59,223 bases of DNA from Bacteroidia bacterium (GTDB taxonomy: Bacteria > Bacteroidota > Bacteroidia > CAIKAF01). The translations under genes and the position numbers were made by a program. Positions 17,993-26,132 of this stretch are shown piece by piece; positions within the stretch are counted from its first letter, which is position 1, and each line of letters starts with the position of its first letter. The stretch covers positions 1 to 59,223 of the forward strand of contig JAUHWY010000021.1 in assembly GCA_030427255.1 (NCBI GenBank). The letters are read 5' to 3'. The notes below the pieces were generated by a model that saw only the letters and a program-made list of their open reading frames with translations, searched no databases and was not told where the DNA came from.

Positions 17993-19678
17993 TTAGTTGA
18001 TAAGCGATTGAAACTCGCTGTTTGAGCGCATTTTCAAGAACTCCAAATCTTTCTTGGCTTTTTCTTTCAAAGAGGCGTCTTTTCCAATGGCTTTTCCAAG
18101 GTTGTCGTAGACTGCTTGCTGAGAATTGGTGCGGGCAGCAGCAACGGCTTTCAGGTAATAGCTTAGAGCCAATTCTTTTTGATCGCCGCAGTCCAAGGTA
18201 GGTCCGGCTTTCTCAGGAGAGCCTGCCAATACTTTAGCCAAGGCCGCGTTGAAGGAGCACTCATCGCCAAACAAAGAAACCGCTTCGGTATACTTAGCCA
18301 TGCGAATGTAGAGGCTTCCCAAGTTGTGGTTGTTTTCTTGGCTTCCACCTTGCGCTTTTTTGTAGTGGGCTAAGGCTTTGTCGCGGTTGCCTAGCTTCAT
18401 GTAGCAAGCGCCGAGGTTGGTTTGCACATCAGAAGCGCTACCATTTACCTTTTCGGCTTTTTCGAATTCGGTTTTGGCTTCTTGGATTTTTCCTTGACGG
18501 GCCAAAATTACTCCACGGTTATTGTAGGCGCGGTAGTCGTCAGGATAGCGACGAGCGGCAAAGTCCAGCACTTTGAGTCGGGTGGCATCGTCTTTAATCA
18601 AAGTTTCGGCAGTGTAGAGGAACTCTTCCAAGCTCAAAGCAGAGTCTGCTGAAGCATAAGCTACCAATTCCTCATTGGTTTTTTGACGTTCTTTAACCGT
18701 TAGCACAACTTCGGCGCGACGCAGGGGAGTAAACACTTCTTTCTCCAAAGTGGAGTATGTTTCCCGTCCTAAGCTTTTAAGTTCGGCATTAAAAGCACCG
18801 GAATTGATTTGGCTGCTTACTTGTGCCTTGTCGCCTACTTGCGACTCGCTCAATAAGCGTGAGAAGCCGCTTTTGTCTTCGCCTTTGCCATTTACGGTGT
18901 ATTGAATCGTAGCAATATCCAATTGACGCGTAAAGTACGACTCCATCATGTCTTTAACTGCAGTAGCACGATCTGAGGAAAGCCCTTGATTATTGGCTTC
19001 TTCCCCATCAGGAGATGCCCAGCCATTCACTTCCACTTTTTCAAACGTTCCGCCATCGGCTTTTTGAGCTTCGGCAAAACTTTGGAAGCTTTCCATTTCA
19101 TCAGAACTACGTTCACCCGGCCGAATTCTAGCGCTGTTGTAAGGGAAATATACATGTACGGTGCTGTTTTTGTAAATAGGACCGTAATTGTGCTCGCTGT
19201 AATCAAAACGCTCATCGCCCATTACAAGCGTTGGGGTCATGATGGTTCCCAAAGCAATAGGCTGGCTGGTGGTTTCGTTGAATTTTTCTTTGCCTTTAAC
19301 GCTACCTACCGCACGGATGTGAAGCTCAGCTTCTTCCATGCCATTGGCAAAGGCAACGATATCGTTATACCCATTAATGGAACCTCCGGAGTGGCTAAGA
19401 ATTTCTCCGCTTCCGGTGGATTTTTCTCCACGATAGCTGGTTGCCTTAAGAGCCACTTCACCACCTTTGTATTTAATCACCGGTGTAAGTGTAACTTCAG
19501 CCTTTTTGGGCACTACTTTTTCCGGATAAGACGCAGTAATGGTCACTTCTACTGAGTCGTTATGGTATTCAAGTGGGCTTGGACTAACGTTGTATTCTAC
19601 AAGATCGAGGTTAAATTTTCCACAGCCGGCTGCGGAAAGTGCTGCAAATGCGACAAGGCCTAACGATTTTGGGCTCAT
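17993..19678 (-). CDS. OmpA-like / TPR lipoprotein
   Basis: 561 residues. A lipoprotein signal ends in the lipobox SAAG-C19. An N-terminal beta-rich region (about 25-170) is followed by an OmpA-type peptidoglycan-binding segment (VYFPYNSARIRPGE, then EVNGWASPDGEEANNQGLSSDRATAVKDMM, about 175-250) and a C-terminal block of TPR repeats (about 370-545). It probably anchors the outer membrane to the wall and offers a protein-docking scaffold. The same architecture (OmpA core plus TPR) is common in Bacteroidota envelope assembly proteins. A TATTTTCG box on the minus strand at 19705-19712 is a plausible promoter. Confidence 0.87.
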   Translation of the reverse strand: MSPKSLGLVAFAALSAAGCGKFNLDLVEYNVSPSPLEYHNDSVEVTITASYPEKVVPKKAEVTLTPVIKYKGGEVALKATSYRGEKSTGSGEILSHSGGSINGYNDIVAFANGMEEAELHIRAVGSVKGKEKFNETTSQPIALGTIMTPTLVMGDERFDYSEHNYGPIYKNSTVHVYFPYNSARIRPGERSSDEMESFQSFAEAQKADGGTFEKVEVNGWASPDGEEANNQGLSSDRATAVKDMMESYFTRQLDIATIQYTVNGKGEDKSGFSRLLSESQVGDKAQVSSQINSGAFNAELKSLGRETYSTLEKEVFTPLRRAEVVLTVKERQKTNEELVAYASADSALSLEEFLYTAETLIKDDATRLKVLDFAARRYPDDYRAYNNRGVILARQGKIQEAKTEFEKAEKVNGSASDVQTNLGACYMKLGNRDKALAHYKKAQGGSQENNHNLGSLYIRMAKYTEAVSLFGDECSFNAALAKVLAGSPEKAGPTLDCGDQKELALSYYLKAVAAARTNSQQAVYDNLGKAIGKDASLKEKAKKDLEFLKMRSNSEFQSLIN

Positions 19679-19760
19679 AGTTTATGGCTATTTAAATATA
19701 GGTGCGAAAATAAGACTTTGTTTTCAATAAAGAAATTCTAAGGCGCTTGACTCCTTAAAA

Positions 19761-20534
19761 TTACCTTAAATCTGCGCTTTGGAAAAAGTGCATTGAGCGA
19801 TCAAAAAAAGGATTCGGAGCTTCGGCATGCAACCAATGGCCCGCTTGATCTATAGTATCCAATTCGGCATTTGGAAAGTGGTTAAGCACTTCAGGCCAGC
19901 GGTTTTGGGGGACATAAGCACTTAAGCCCCCTTTCAAAAACAAGCATGGGCCATCAAAACCGGCAGATTCGGGCAGTGCTCGGCCCACCTCTTCAATTTC
20001 TTGGGACAAGCCATCTAAATTAAACCGCCAAGCAAAAGCTCCACTTTTTCGGTATATGGATTTCAATAAAAACATACGGGTAGCCGCATCCAAACCGGAT
20101 TGTGCAAATGCATCTTCTACTTCGCTTCTACGCTTGTACTCCCCAAGATTGAGCGCCTTCATGGCTTGAATAATGCTGCCATGGTGCACCGGATAACTCC
20201 AAGGACCAATGTCTGCAACCAACAAACGTTCTACCCTTTCCGGATAATCTGCCGCAAAAAACATAGCGGTCTTTCCGCCCATGGAATGCCCAATAATACG
20301 CACCTTTCCAAGGTCATGATCGTCTAAATACTCCATCAAATCCTCTGCCATTGCCGGGTAGCTATGCTTCGGATGGTGGGGCGATCTTCCATGGTTGCGC
20401 TGGTCTATACAATGCACTTGGAAATGTTCGCCGTAACGTTTGGCAAGGCTTGCCCAGTTGTCGCCTGATCCAAATAGTCCGTGCAAAATAAGTAAGGCAG
20501 GTCCTTCACCGTATTTCTGTGCGTGCAGCTTCAT
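19761..20534 (-). CDS. Alpha/beta hydrolase (YbfF/esterase type)
   Basis: A 257-residue alpha/beta-hydrolase. Oxyanion-loop motif HGLFGSGDNW (18-27), nucleophile elbow GHSMGGK with S84, and the late histidine in AGHWLHAEAP complete a Ser-Asp-His triad pattern close to E. coli YbfF-type acyl esterases. Natural substrate unknown. Its ATG overlaps the stop of pdxJ by 4 bp (ATGA), so it is the second gene of a coupled pair. Confidence 0.88.
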   Translation of the reverse strand: MKLHAQKYGEGPALLILHGLFGSGDNWASLAKRYGEHFQVHCIDQRNHGRSPHHPKHSYPAMAEDLMEYLDDHDLGKVRIIGHSMGGKTAMFFAADYPERVERLLVADIGPWSYPVHHGSIIQAMKALNLGEYKRRSEVEDAFAQSGLDAATRMFLLKSIYRKSGAFAWRFNLDGLSQEIEEVGRALPESAGFDGPCLFLKGGLSAYVPQNRWPEVLNHFPNAELDTIDQAGHWLHAEAPNPFFDRSMHFFQSADLR

Positions 20535-21262
20535 GGTAAATCTGTTGGGGGATTACAAATGGCCAAATACATTCCAATGGTATTTTGCAAGCCATAATAT
20601 AAGGCGTCGCAAACCAAGGCATGGCCGATAGATACCTCTAACACATGGGGTACTTCTTGGACAAAAGTTTTAAGGTTATTCAAATTTAGGTCGTGGCCTG
20701 CGTTTACTCCCAAACCACACGCATGTGCAGCCTCGGCAGCAGCAGCAAATGCTTTGGCTGCATTTGCTCCTATTTCCGGAAAATGCTTGGCATAGCTTTC
20801 GGTATACAACTCTACTCTGTCTGTTCCGGTTTCGGCAGCGGATTCCATTAAAGAGGCGTCCGGCTCCATAAAAATACTAACCCGTATGCCCTCCTTCTGC
20901 AAACGAGCCACCGTCTCCTTTAAAAAGTCGAGATGCTTCAGCACATCCCAACCGGCATTAGAGGTCAATGCCTCCGGTGGATCCGGAACCAAGGTAACCT
21001 GGTGGGGTTTGACCTTTAAAACCAAATCTAGAAAATCCGGACTGGGATATCCTTCCACATTAAACTCGGTGCGCACCAATGGCTTTAAATCCAACACATC
21101 CTGGTATTTAATGTGCCGCTCATCGGGTCGCGGATGAACCGTTATGCCATGGGCACCAAAGGCTTCACAATCCCTGGCAACCCGCAGTACGTCCGGCATG
21201 TTTCCCCCTCTGGCATTTCTAAGGGTGGCAATTTTGTTGATATTGACACTAAGTCTAACCAT
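20531..21262 (-). CDS. pdxJ: Pyridoxine 5'-phosphate synthase
   Basis: A 243-residue PdxJ that condenses 1-deoxyxylulose 5-phosphate with aminoacetone phosphate in DXP-dependent vitamin B6 synthesis. Landmarks: RLSVNINKIATLRNARGG at the N terminus, ITVHPRPDERHI, NVEGYPS, VTLVPDPPEALTSNAGWD and GLGVNAGHDLNLNNL. A TAGTTTTG box on the minus strand (21268-21275) ends 6 nt before the ATG, close to the leaderless spacing seen elsewhere in this window. Confidence 0.97.
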   Translation of the reverse strand: MVRLSVNINKIATLRNARGGNMPDVLRVARDCEAFGAHGITVHPRPDERHIKYQDVLDLKPLVRTEFNVEGYPSPDFLDLVLKVKPHQVTLVPDPPEALTSNAGWDVLKHLDFLKETVARLQKEGIRVSIFMEPDASLMESAAETGTDRVELYTESYAKHFPEIGANAAKAFAAAAEAAHACGLGVNAGHDLNLNNLKTFVQEVPHVLEVSIGHALVCDALYYGLQNTIGMYLAICNPPTDLP

Positions 21263-21336
21263 GAGGGCAAAACTATAACAAAGCTTAATTGTTTTAAGTT
21301 TGATGCGAAAAGCATGATTCTTACGTTATATACTCT

Positions 21337-21996
21337 ATGATAGCCGCAGACTTAATATCGGCCGAAATACCTCCCCTCCGCACCAGCGACAATGGCTTAA
21401 AAGCCCTTACCTGGATGGAAGAATTTAAGTTGGAGCACCTGCCCATCGTAAATCACTTGGAGTATTTGGGGCTATTCTCCGAAGAAGATTTGTACAAAAT
21501 GAACGCCCCTGAAGAAGCCTTGGGAGCGCATGAATTAAGTCTGCCCAAACCCCACGTATTGGCTCAAGACCATATTCTGGAAGTACTAAAATTTGCCAAT
21601 CAATGGCAGCTTTCGGCCGTTCCTGTGCTAAACGAAGAAAAGCATTATCTGGGTATGATAACCCTCAGGGACTTAGTTAAAGGCCTAGCCAAAATTAAGG
21701 GAGTTCAAGAACCCGGAGCAATTGTGGTGTTGGAAGTGCTTAACCGAGACTACAGCCTTAGTCAAATCGCCCAAATTGTAGAAAGCAACGACGCCAAAAT
21801 CACCTCTGTCTTTTTGTCTGAAACCAACGAAAAAGGGCAAATGGAGGTTCATATAAAACTCAATGTTTCAGACATTACGGGCATCTTAGCTACTTTTGAA
21901 CGCTACAGCTATCAAATCAAAGGTTCCTATTTCGGTACCGGAAGAGACGACTTGGACGACCGATACGATCTTTTGATGAATTATTTAAATATGTAA
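21337..21996 (+). CDS. CBS-pair domain protein
   Basis: 219 residues. A tandem CBS pair (about 1-125; LEHLPIVNHLEYLGLFSEEDL and LSAVPVLNEEKHYLGMITLRDLV) is followed by an ACT-like region (about 128-200) beginning GAIVVLEVLNRDYSLSQIAQIVE. CBS pairs bind adenine nucleotides and act as energy sensors; the ACT-like tail suggests a second ligand. Divergent from pdxJ and just upstream of the barrel gene. In many Bacteroidota this CBS gene sits in the pdxJ/nadK/bamA neighbourhood, which fits here. Confidence 0.85.
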   Translation: MIAADLISAEIPPLRTSDNGLKALTWMEEFKLEHLPIVNHLEYLGLFSEEDLYKMNAPEEALGAHELSLPKPHVLAQDHILEVLKFANQWQLSAVPVLNEEKHYLGMITLRDLVKGLAKIKGVQEPGAIVVLEVLNRDYSLSQIAQIVESNDAKITSVFLSETNEKGQMEVHIKLNVSDITGILATFERYSYQIKGSYFGTGRDDLDDRYDLLMNYLNM

Positions 21997-22016
21997 AGGC
22001 GGCGTACTTTTGCCCC

Positions 22017-23384
22017 ATGAGGGTTTGGCTCCCGTTTCTTTTTCTTTTTCCATTTGCCTGCAGCTTGGCCCAAACCCATGTAGTGGAGTTTATAGAATTG
22101 CAGGGCAATAAAATAACCAAAGACCACATTGTGCTGCGGGAGCTCACTTTGGGTGTTGGCGACACCCTCACCGGCCCCAAAGACGAGCGCATCCTTCGCT
22201 CCCAAGAAAACCTCATGAACACCGCGCTGTTCAATAGCGTAGAAATTAAAGACAGCCTCATAAATAATCGCCATGGCATAGTGGTGAAGCTCCAGGAACG
22301 TTGGTACATTTGGCCCCAACCCATTTTAGAACATGCCGACCGCAACCTCAATGCGTTTTTAGATGCCAAGCAATGGGATCGAATCAATTATGGAGTCCAC
22401 CTGGTTTGGGTCAATTTTAGAGGAAGACGCGAGCAACTCGACCTAAAACTCCGCTGGGGCTTTAACCGCGAATTGGGCATTGAATACGGCGCTCCCTTTT
22501 TGAACAAAAAAAAGACCTTTGGTCTGGGCGGCTTTTTTAAATACAATGCCTTACGCGAAATGCCCGTAGCCACCAACCTCAACAACCAAAGGGTGTTCTT
22601 CGAAAGCCCCGGCACCGGCTACCAAAGCTACCGCGCGGCGCTCAGCATGGCCTATCGACCCAAATTTTGGCAGCACCTAAGCACCACATTAATGTGGCAA
22701 GGCATTGCCTTGGACGACAGCCTTGCCCTACTCTTTCCGGAACTGCTGGGCGATGGCGCCCAAAGCGCAAACCTACTTACCGCGGCCATAAGCCTCCGCC
22801 ACGACAGACGCGATTATCAACCTTACCCTTGGAACGGCTACATGCTCAGCACCGGCCTCATAAGGCAAGGCAGCTTGGACCGGGGAAGCCTAAACCGTTG
22901 GGTTTGGAGCATTTCCGCCGATGCGGCCTGGGCTTTTAGGCCACGTTGGAGCCTACGAGGGCGTCTTGGAGCAAACACCAGTGCCGGCGACCGGGCCCCT
23001 TACCTCTTTCGCCAAGGCTTGGGCTATGGACTTTGGGTTCGAGGATATGAACTGTATGTAATTGATGGAGAGCATAGTGCTTTAGGAAAAGTCGACCTGA
23101 ATTTCCAATTGTTCCCTACTTGGAAACTAAAACTGCCGTGGATTAAAACGCCCAAATTCAACCCCGTTCCGCTGCGCTTTCACGCCCGCATTTTTGCCGA
23201 CGCCGGCATCACCCGCGACCTGCACACGCGCCAAAGCAACCCTCTTGGCAACCGCTGGCTCACCGGCTGGGGCGGCGGCATCGACCTGGTGAGCTACTAC
23301 GATTGGGTGTTTCAATTTTACATCGCCACCAACGACCGACAGCAAACCGGCTTTTTTATGCACTTTTCCGGCCCCCTGTTCTAA
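22017..23384 (+). CDS. Omp85-like outer-membrane protein with one POTRA domain
   Basis: 455 residues. Signal peptide (about 1-18, ending SLAQ), one POTRA domain (about 20-100, VEFIELQGNKITKDHIVLRELTL.. LFNSVEIKD), then an Omp85/surface-antigen-like barrel (about 120-455) finishing IATNDRQQTGFFMHFSGPLF with a C-terminal aromatic signature. It is much shorter than BamA (several POTRAs) and resembles the TamA/PatA-like or ShlB-like minority forms; partner and cargo are unknown. A TACTTTTG box at 22005-22012 ends 5 nt before the ATG (leaderless pattern). Confidence 0.82.
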   Translation: MRVWLPFLFLFPFACSLAQTHVVEFIELQGNKITKDHIVLRELTLGVGDTLTGPKDERILRSQENLMNTALFNSVEIKDSLINNRHGIVVKLQERWYIWPQPILEHADRNLNAFLDAKQWDRINYGVHLVWVNFRGRREQLDLKLRWGFNRELGIEYGAPFLNKKKTFGLGGFFKYNALREMPVATNLNNQRVFFESPGTGYQSYRAALSMAYRPKFWQHLSTTLMWQGIALDDSLALLFPELLGDGAQSANLLTAAISLRHDRRDYQPYPWNGYMLSTGLIRQGSLDRGSLNRWVWSISADAAWAFRPRWSLRGRLGANTSAGDRAPYLFRQGLGYGLWVRGYELYVIDGEHSALGKVDLNFQLFPTWKLKLPWIKTPKFNPVPLRFHARIFADAGITRDLHTRQSNPLGNRWLTGWGGGIDLVSYYDWVFQFYIATNDRQQTGFFMHFSGPLF

Positions 23385-23413
23385 TCATTGCGCTTTTTGA
23401 TTGTTTTTTTGGG

Positions 23414-23576
23414 TTGGATTAGGGCGCCTTTTCCGTCTCCGGCGTCAAGTCCTCAGTTCCGCCTCAGGGCAGGCTAAGCGGTGCGTGGGCTTCTTAGGTC
23501 GCCTCCGCCCGCCAAGCCTGCCCAAGAGCCGTAACTTCCGGGCTTTCTGCCTCCGCCGGGGCGCATTACCCTCCGT
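23414..23576. repeat. GC-rich hairpin repeat, main family copy 2
   Basis: Begins TTGGATTAGGGCGCC and ends CCTCCGCCGGGGCGCA; both ends recur in reverse at 28.04-28.20 kb and in the same orientation at 51.70-51.86 kb. Inner arms GGGCAGGCTAAGCGGTGCGT.. (23467-23490) and its near-complement (23507-23523) carry the GGCTAAGCGGTGCGTGGGC core shared with the 16.4- and 37.7-kb copies. Confidence 0.78.
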
Positions 23577-23676
23577 GTGGCGTTACGGAGGTTTCGCCCC
23601 GATGGGGCTGGGGGCTGTTCTCCCATGGGTGTAGGTTCAGTCCACCCTGGGCAGCGCAGCATTGACCCGAAACAAT
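23577..23676. other. Structured G+C-rich spacer between two repeat families
   Basis: Contains short palindromic pieces (CCTCCG..CGGAGG near 23570-23590, CCCCGATGGGG, CCCATGGG). No gene, promoter or known RNA recognised. Confidence 0.4.
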
Positions 23677-24055
23677 CATGGAGAGACGGGAGATATCCCG
23701 TCTTTACCTCATCATTCAGAGACGGGAGATATCCCGTCTTTACCTCATCATTCATCATGGAGAGACGGGAGGCATCCCGTCTTTACCTCATCATTCATTA
23801 TGGAGAGACGGGAGGCATCCCGTCTTTACCTCATCATTCATCATGGAGAGACGGGAGGCATCCCGTCTTTACCTCATCATTCATCATGGAGAGACGGGAG
23901 GCATCCCGTCTTTACCTCATCATTCATCATGGAGAGGCGGGAGGCATCCCGTCTTTACCTCATCATTCATCATGGAGAGACGGGAGGCATCCCGTCTTTA
24001 CCTCATCATTCATCATGGAGAGACGGGAGGCATCCCGTCTTTACCTCATCATTCA
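23677..24055. repeat. 43-bp tandem array of a small hairpin (9 units)
   Basis: GACGGGA-4nt-TCCCGTC hairpins start at 23685, 23721, 23764, 23807, 23850, 23893, 23936, 23979 and 24022. Spacing is 36 once and then exactly 43 seven times. The first two have loop GATA, the rest GGCA; the seventh has a stem A-to-G change that keeps a G-U pair. Each unit is followed by TTTACCTCATCATTCATCAT. Because 43 is not a multiple of 3, all plus-strand frames stay open, but nothing indicates coding. It abuts the 3' end of tadA through a degenerate CATCATT tract (24046-24085). Confidence 0.95.
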
Positions 24056-24076
24056 TCACTCATCATTCATCATTCA

Positions 24077-24532
24077 TCATTCACCATTTGCCCTGCGTCT
24101 TTCCTGAAAGAATCGACTGAGTAAAAGCCCGCAATCCTCGGCATACACCCCTCCTTTCACTTTGGTTTTGGGATGCAGGCGCCCTTCTTCCGTAGAATCA
24201 AATCCGTATTTTAAATCAGCGGCGCCATACACCAGTTCCAGGGGTCGAGCCCAACGAATGGCTCCGGCACACATGGGACAAGGCTCCAAGGTCACAAACA
24301 ATCGGCATTCCGTTAAATATTTTGCTCCCAAAAAATTGGCAGCGGCAGTAATGGCCTGCATTTCGGCATGGGCCGTTACATCGTTCAACTGCTCCGTGAG
24401 GTTATGCGCACGGGCAATGATTCGATGGCCCGAAACTACCACCGCTCCCACGGGTACTTCTTGCAAATCAAAGGCTTTTTGCGCCTCCCGTAAGGCCTCG
24501 CGCATAAACCATTCGTCGCTGAACATTTCCAT
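24077..24532 (-). CDS. tadA: tRNA-specific adenosine deaminase (TadA-like)
   Basis: A 151-residue CDA-fold deaminase. Zinc site: TAHAE (H55, catalytic E57) and PCPMC (C85, C88), with NDVTAHAEMQA and CGLLLSRFFQERR. Most likely TadA, converting A34 to inosine in tRNA-Arg(ACG); guanine deaminase-like relatives are the alternative. The last codons run into the CATCATT tract of the tandem array, so the C terminus (RRANGE) may be repeat-derived. A TATCTTTG box (24537-24544, minus strand) ends 5 nt before the ATG. Confidence 0.9.
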   Translation of the reverse strand: MEMFSDEWFMREALREAQKAFDLQEVPVGAVVVSGHRIIARAHNLTEQLNDVTAHAEMQAITAAANFLGAKYLTECRLFVTLEPCPMCAGAIRWARPLELVYGAADLKYGFDSTEEGRLHPKTKVKGGVYAEDCGLLLSRFFQERRRANGE

Positions 24533-24680
24533 AGCTCAAAGATACACTACCCAAAAAAGCTTGGCGTGCTGCAGCAAAAACTCTATGGGAATCTTTACAG
24601 ACTTTCCCGATAAAGTCCTGATTTTGTTAGAACCTACACACACCAAGCCGCCCAACAAAGCCGTTATTAAAATAAAAACC

Positions 24681-25403
24681 ATGAAAAGAAATCCCTCCAA
24701 TCGGATGCTGCGCTTCACCATAGGCGTAGGCATTTCAAGCACCCTCGCCCTCATGGCCTTTGAATGGAGAAGTCCTCAAGGCAAAAAAATGGCCTTTTTT
24801 CAGGAAAACAGCCAAGAGGAACCCTTCATTACAGCGTCATACTTTCCAGAACCAAAAGTAAAGAAACAGGTTAGCTCCAAGCCCATCCAAAGTCCTAAAG
24901 AAATCATAGATGAATTTAAACTAAGTCCCGAACCATTGCCGGAACCCAAGCCTGAGCAGAATCCCGACCCTGATTTTAAAGAAGGTCCGGAAATTGAGCA
25001 AGGTTTCACGAATGAAGGGCCAACCATTGATGACGAGCCGAGCGTTTCAAATCCCATGGCGGTGCACGATCTACCCTACTTTAAAAGTTGTGGACGCCAA
25101 GGCAAGAAAGAGCATCAGGAAGCTTGCTTAAATGATGGTCTACGGAACCATTTGGCCCAACACCTCAGGTATCCGGAAGAGGCCAAAAGGCACAAAATCG
25201 AGAGCAAAATATATGTTCAGTTTATTATTGAGAAAGATGGCAGCATTCAGCTGCAAGAGATTGCAGGCAAGCAAAAGGAGTACTTTCAAGTAGAAGTGGA
25301 ACGGGTATTTTCCTTACTACCCACCTTGGAACCCGGCAAAGTGCAAGGGCGTCCGGTGCGGGTTTCCTATGCCTTGCCCATAAGCTTCAAACTGCAACCT
25401 TAG
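24681..25403 (+). CDS. Energy transducer TonB-like protein
   Basis: 240 residues. Short cytoplasmic start (MKRNPSNRML), one membrane anchor (RFTIGVGISSTLALMAFEW), a long acidic/proline-rich periplasmic linker (about 60-140, repeated EPxP, with PLPEPKPEQNPDPD), and a C-terminal TonB_C domain (about 165-240, RYPEEAKRHKIESKIYVQFI, GRPVRVSYALPISFKLQP). The start is the ATG at 24681; the reading frame stays open far upstream over tadA, but only as antisense. Likely powers outer-membrane receptors with ExbBD. Stops convergently with the response regulator (4 bp overlap). Confidence 0.88.
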   Translation: MKRNPSNRMLRFTIGVGISSTLALMAFEWRSPQGKKMAFFQENSQEEPFITASYFPEPKVKKQVSSKPIQSPKEIIDEFKLSPEPLPEPKPEQNPDPDFKEGPEIEQGFTNEGPTIDDEPSVSNPMAVHDLPYFKSCGRQGKKEHQEACLNDGLRNHLAQHLRYPEEAKRHKIESKIYVQFIIEKDGSIQLQEIAGKQKEYFQVEVERVFSLLPTLEPGKVQGRPVRVSYALPISFKLQP

Positions 25404-26062
25404 GAAAACAAGCCCATGCCCCGGGCTTTTTTTAGCGCCTCGGTGCGGTTGTGTGCTTCCAATTTGCGGTACAAGTTCTCCACATGCTTGCGCACCGTAC
25501 CCTGACTAATGAATAAGTTTTGGGCAATGCCTTCGTAGGTCAGCCCGGCGTCTAAGCTTTTCAGCACTTCGAGCTCTCGGCCGGTTAAGTCGGGGGCTTG
25601 CTCTTGATTTAGTTTTGCCGGTCTGCCCTCCCGAAGCATGGAAAACAACCTTCCGCGCAAATGATCGGGAATGGGATGGCGGTCTTCCATAACGGCTTCA
25701 ATGGCTTCTTGCAGCTCGGTGGAAGGCAAATCTTTGAGCACATAGCCCGAAGCGCCGGCTTTAATGGCCTCAAAAATGTGGTGGTCGTCGTCAAATACAG
25801 TAATGACCAAGACCCGAACATGTGGGTACTTGCTTTTGACTTGGGCAGTAGCCTCTACCCCATCCATTAGAGGCATTTGCAAGTCCATCAATACCAAATC
25901 TATACCACAATACTCCTGAAGCATGTCGAGCAACTCACGCCCATTTCTGGCGACATACTTTACCACATATTGGCTGTTTTGCTCCAGTTTCATCCTTAGG
26001 CTTTGGAGCAATTGGGGATGATCTTCGGCTATGGCCAGTTTTATTTGAGATTGGATTGCCAT
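25400..26062 (-). CDS. NarL/LuxR-type response regulator
   Basis: 220 residues. Receiver domain (about 8-125; acidic pair E13 D14, phospho-acceptor D60 in LVLMDLQMP, K110-region) and a C-terminal LuxR helix-turn-helix (about 153-215; LTGRELEVLKSLDAGLTYEG then IAQNLFISQGTVRKHVENLY). It follows the histidine kinase gene after 70 bp on the same strand, so the two form a two-component system; target genes are unknown. Confidence 0.94.
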   Translation of the reverse strand: MAIQSQIKLAIAEDHPQLLQSLRMKLEQNSQYVVKYVARNGRELLDMLQEYCGIDLVLMDLQMPLMDGVEATAQVKSKYPHVRVLVITVFDDDHHIFEAIKAGASGYVLKDLPSTELQEAIEAVMEDRHPIPDHLRGRLFSMLREGRPAKLNQEQAPDLTGRELEVLKSLDAGLTYEGIAQNLFISQGTVRKHVENLYRKLEAHNRTEALKKARGMGLFS

Positions 26063-26132
26063 GCTACAAAGTTGAATAGAGCAAAAACCATACCCAATAC
26101 GCAGAATATCCCAAAATTATTAGAGGACATAG

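Noticed and set aside
23677-24055. CRISPR array
   Set aside because: The whole 43-bp period is conserved; there are no unique spacers and no cas genes nearby.
23577-24124. Three long overlapping plus-strand reading frames with 43-residue repeats over the tandem array
   Set aside because: They arise because the 43-bp unit lacks stops in any frame; there is no start context, no homology and the content is hairpin plus CATCATT filler.
24162-24680. N-terminal extension of the TonB-like protein
   Set aside because: It is antisense to tadA; the ATG at 24681 gives the expected short cytoplasmic tail and membrane anchor.
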